From: Macrotrachela quadricornifera
Lineage: Eukaryota > Rotifera > Eurotatoria > Philodinida > Philodinidae
Length of the DNA stretch: 64,000 nucleotides
NCBI GenBank assembly: GCA_022393335.1
Contig: JAJEKB010021931.1
Coordinates: 755,216 to 819,215 of the forward strand
Reading direction: 5' to 3'
Below, in pieces: positions 60,411 to 64,000 of the stretch. The translations under genes were made by a program, and so were the position numbers. Numbering within the stretch: the stretch's first letter is position 1; each line of letters starts with the position of its first letter. Below the pieces are notes generated by a model. That model did not search any database and was not told the origin of the DNA. It saw only the letters and a program-made list of their open reading frames with translations.

Positions 60411-61900
60411 TATATAACACAATGTCATATCATTTAGATTAATGCATAATATTGTCCCATGTTATCCATTTGAGAAGACTATCGAAAAATAATGTATTAT
60501 AATGCATTACAATATAATCATAGTATCCATGTGATCGATTTTATGAAATAATGGTTATTGCAATGCATTATTTTTCTATAGAACGTTAAGGGATACAATT
60601 ACATTATAGTGAATTTAAAAATTTATATCTATTATAATGTATTGAAAAACATACGTTGCAATGAATTACAACAAATAATGTGTTATAATGCATGATAAAG
60701 ATTGCATTATAATATGATTGAATTCAAAAAAGAAATTTTAATCGATTTCAATGAATTTCTAACATCATTCGTCACAATTCTTCAAAATAGCTCTTAACAA
60801 CAACACATTACAATGCACTGATCATTTCATCCATTATAATTATTTGAAATAATCAATAAAGCTAACTAATTATAATATGTTTCCTTAATGAAAACTTGAA
60901 GCTATAGCATCTATCGCATTTTATTAGCAATTGTATTTTGAGATCACCTTTTGTTTAAATAGATTTTAAAAAACAAAAACAGATTGGAATCCATCGTCAT
61001 GATCTAAAACTCATTTGAAGCAAAAAAGCAGAATAATAGATCAGTTTCAGACGTATTTGTCCGGAATAGAAGCAAAAACACAAATTAAAAAAGAAAAAGT
61101 AAAACAATTTCGAGCATATTCTTTCAATTCAAAAGAAAGAAACAAGTTTAAAGAAAAACAATCACCATCATCTTCTTTCAAATTCGAAGGAAAAAATAAA
61201 ACTAGAAAATAAAAGAATTACCGACATATTTTTCTTCAAAGTCAAAACAAAAAAACGAATTAAGAAACAAAATATTTTTGTAAACATATTCCATAGAGTG
61301 CGAAGGAAAAGAATTGATTAAAACACGAAACAACTATTGTTCTAATAATTCATGCAAATGGATAGACTAAAAATCGATTTTGATGGATCTCAGCATTACT
61401 TTAAAGAATTTGTTTTAATATATTGAAATTTAATGAGTTACCAAACATTTGAACATTGTTTCTAAACATGCATTAGGATTCATCGATATTCTACTGAATC
61501 TCACATCATATAATGCATTCACTTCAAGGATACGTTATAATGCATTGTAATTTAGTAAATTTTCACATATTTGAACATTATTTCAAATAATAGATTAAAA
61601 TTCATTATAAATTAATAGATTATTCAACATTTAATCATTATTTCTGAAAATACATTAGATTACACTGAAATTTTACTGTATGATGTACCATATAATGCAT
61701 CATTTTCAACAATGTGGTATAATCCATTGTAGTTTAATCGATTATTGAAATATTTCAACATTATTTCTGAAGCTGCATTGTAACGCATGAAAAATACGAA
61801 AAATCATCGAAAATAATAAATTCCAATTAATTTTGTCCGATATTTTCTGAAATAATGGATAATAATAGGTTATTTCTGCATTATTTATCCATTATTGACT
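60411..61900. repeat. AT-rich region with many TTATAATGCATTATAA-type palindromes
   Basis: ATGCATTATAATG, ATAATGCATT and near variants occur a dozen or more times in both orientations between about 60440 and 61880, with irregular spacing. A 65-codon Lys-rich frame at 61015-61212 lies inside and is not supported as a gene. Confidence 0.55.
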
Positions 61901-62004
61901 ACATAGGAAATATTCTTATTATTTTTCCTATTGCTAATTATTCCCTTCTCTCTTTCTCTTTTTATTGTCTTTTTTTCTCTGATTGTTTTATTTAATCGCA
62001 AATT

Positions 62005-62142
62005 AGGGGTGTTACTTTATTTTTATTTTCTTTATAAATAAAGAATAAAGATAAAGAAATTAAAAAATCTTTATTCTTTATAAAATAAAGATAAAGCAAA
62101 TCTTTATCTTTATTTATAAAGTAAAGATAAAGTAACATCCCT
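62005..62142. mobile_element. Miniature foldback element, 138 bp
   Basis: The ends are inverted: AGGGGTGTTACTTTAT at left and ATAAAGTAACATCCCT at right. The interior is made only of CTTTAT and AAATAAAGATAAAG units, so almost all of it can fold back. Confidence 0.75.
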
Positions 62143-62162
62143 ATCGCAAATAGTAAAAAAAA

Positions 62163-62210
62163 ATATTATAATTTTTTATTTATTTATTTATTTATTCGTT
62201 TATTTATTAT
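62163..62210. repeat. (TTTA)n microsatellite
   Basis: About nine TTTA units with one TTCG interruption. Confidence 0.8.
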
Positions 62211-62834
62211 CATTACTTTTTTTCATGTTGACTTGATAAATAAGAAAAATTGAATATTTAGTTTAATAACATATTCAATGAGAAGTACGAGGTCAACAAA
62301 TAAAGTATACTGTAGTGTCCTGCAACAGGGTTGGGTTCGGATATTAGGTTATACGTGGACCCGATCCAGCAATTAGTGATATCTTTACATTTCGAAACAT
62401 TTTACTTTTTCTAATTGGTACTTATTGTGGAGACAAGCATTTAAAATTTATTCGATTATGGCTGAATAATTCATTATATTTACAAATAAATTGTGCAAAT
62501 GAAGAACAATATTGCCTTTGTTAATTTGTGTATTTCCGATAATAATGAGCAAATTCTAAGTGGTTTTTGATATTATCGAGTGAGTCGTAATGAATGAGTC
62601 TCTCAGTATTTTCCATATATTTCATATTTCATTCATGTTAATGTTTTATTAAAAGAAAACGAAATATACCAGACGATGCAGCTTGAAAAGCTCTACAATT
62701 TGCAAATAACAATTTATTTTATACATGTGCATCTTTTGTTTTTAAATAAGCAAAATTTTATGACGGAAATATTGTGCCATTCGTTCAATGTACAAAATGT
62801 TCATCAATTTTATCTTATGATGTATATCAATTAC

Positions 62835-62965
62835 TCCCGGATCGAGTCGGGTCGGGTACCGAGTATCGTTATTCGGGTCCAGCTCGGGTCCGGGCGTAAG
62901 ATTGTCTGGTCGGGTCGAGCTCAGGTTTTGAAAAAAAAGTGTCGAGTCGATTTCGGGTGCAAAAA
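62835..62965. repeat. CGGGTC-rich repeat island
   Basis: Many copies of TCGGGTC, TCGGGT and CGGGTCC in about 130 bp, very different in composition from the surroundings. A related GGACCCGATCC lies inverted near 62355, so both may be arms of one decayed element of about 650 bp. The 115-codon frame across it is not supported. Confidence 0.5.
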
Positions 62966-64000
62966 GTCGTACCCATGCAGTACACTAGTATGCTGTTCCA
63001 ATTTGCACGAAATTCACGAATAATGACAACAATTGGTAGTAGCTTCATTATCAAACTATAGTCTTTTGATTGACACTGATATTTATGACAACTGTAAGGA
63101 TACTTATTATTTTACTAAATAAAGTTCGTTTTACATTATTTATATCAGTTGCAACAAAAATGATGACAGTAAATATCAACTTCAGCAAATATTTTTTTAT
63201 TCAAATTAAACATCAACAATAACTTTGGAAGCATTTTTAAAGATGTATCATGTTTTATCTATGTAGACTAATGCAAGAACAAGTACAACGATAACTATCA
63301 ATTTAGAAAGTTATATTTGTTCTGTATACTCTGCGGAAGATACAATTATATAAAATGAAATAAGTTTGCATGTAGGTTGGAATTAATTCAATCAATAACT
63401 GTAACAATTTATATTATTTTAACAAATAAAATCTGCTCTATATATTATTTGAATTTATTAAAAGTCAACTATAACAATAAGCATCAGTTCAAAGAAATTC
63501 GTCAATGTTTTTTCAGATTCATCTCAACAAGATATGGAATAATACGTGATGCTTTTAACCTCTAGGGTGCCGTTGGCTTCAAACTGAAGACAAGCTGAAC
63601 GAAAGAATGTTTTTCGTTCTTTCATATCAATAGACAGTTGATCAACACAGCTAATGTAGAGGATCGTTCATATAAATTAGACTAGACTGCATATATGTAC
63701 ATTTGATTGCTTATAACTGAATGCAAGAGAGTGATTTTTTGCTTCTCCATCTTCTTACAGAATGCAAAAATTGTCGATATCTAGGAAGTTAAACAACTTA
63801 CATTTTTCTAGATATGAATAGAATAAAAAAGAGAAAATTGTATATTTGCCTGACTGTTAACGAATGATATTGTCGACAATCCTTTCCTAAAATCATAATT
63901 CTTTCTGAATAGTTTAAGGGAATTCCAACCAAATATATGGTGAATCTCTTAGAACTTCCGTCGCAATTTCTTAAAAAATTCCATGTAGATTTTTTGACGA
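62966..64000. other. Non-coding end of the window
   Basis: AT-rich. No gene recognised. Confidence 0.4.

Noticed and set aside
62676..63023. 115-codon frame across the CGGGTC island
   Set aside because: The frame is produced by a short simple repeat, with no domain.
1..64000. Prokaryotic or viral origin of the window
   Set aside because: Introns with GT-AG ends, signal peptides, animal-type domain fusions and low gene density all indicate a nuclear eukaryotic genome.

Overview
The window is AT-rich eukaryotic nuclear DNA. Its genes have short GT-AG introns, mostly 47-57 bp, and are spread over long non-coding stretches. The mix of protein families points to a bdelloid rotifer: TPR proteins with an arginine ADP-ribosyltransferase domain, caspase-like fusions, NHL-repeat proteins, LRR proteins, and a two-membrane-segment family with a CPC motif that I recall from bdelloid genomes. 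This placement rests on family resemblance and gene style. No marker gene is present.

Layout. 0-10 kb: a membrane-anchored or secreted PEBP-family protein (minus strand) and a long coiled-coil protein built from 32 gapless 21-residue units (minus strand). 10-22 kb: no intact gene. It holds a decayed dienelactone hydrolase gene, a decayed CPC-family membrane gene, a second CPC-family fragment cut off by a small inverted-repeat element, and several foldback elements. 22-26.5 kb: a membrane-anchored CmcI-like methyltransferase (minus strand) and a dead Tc1/mariner transposase. 26.5-34.4 kb: no genes, two adjacent foldback elements. 34.4-39.6 kb: three plus-strand genes, a secreted LRR protein, a secreted GH99/WbsX-like glycosidase with four exons, and a coiled-coil plus SPRY-like protein.

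40.5-55.1 kb is the most interesting part. It holds a TPR protein with an ADP-ribosyltransferase domain and a Src-like myristoylation start (minus strand), a caspase-like/NHL fusion (minus strand) and a caspase-like/PARP-like fusion (plus strand). The two caspase-like genes share intron positions and phases, and each lacks a different residue of the catalytic His-Cys pair: one has His but Ser for Cys, the other has Cys but Tyr for His. Two nested non-autonomous transposons with arrays of short palindromes lie between them.

55.1-64 kb: no intact gene. It holds a 580-bp foldback element, a 31-bp minisatellite carrying CCAAT in every unit and interrupted by a 191-base assembly gap, a 950-bp foldback element, AT-rich palindrome clusters and coding remnants.

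Functionally, the three 40-55 kb genes join sensor-like modules (TPR, NHL) to effector-like modules (ADP-ribosyltransferase, caspase fold). A role in innate-immunity or stress signalling is possible, but this is inference only. All exon models were built by hand from splice signals and reading-frame continuity.
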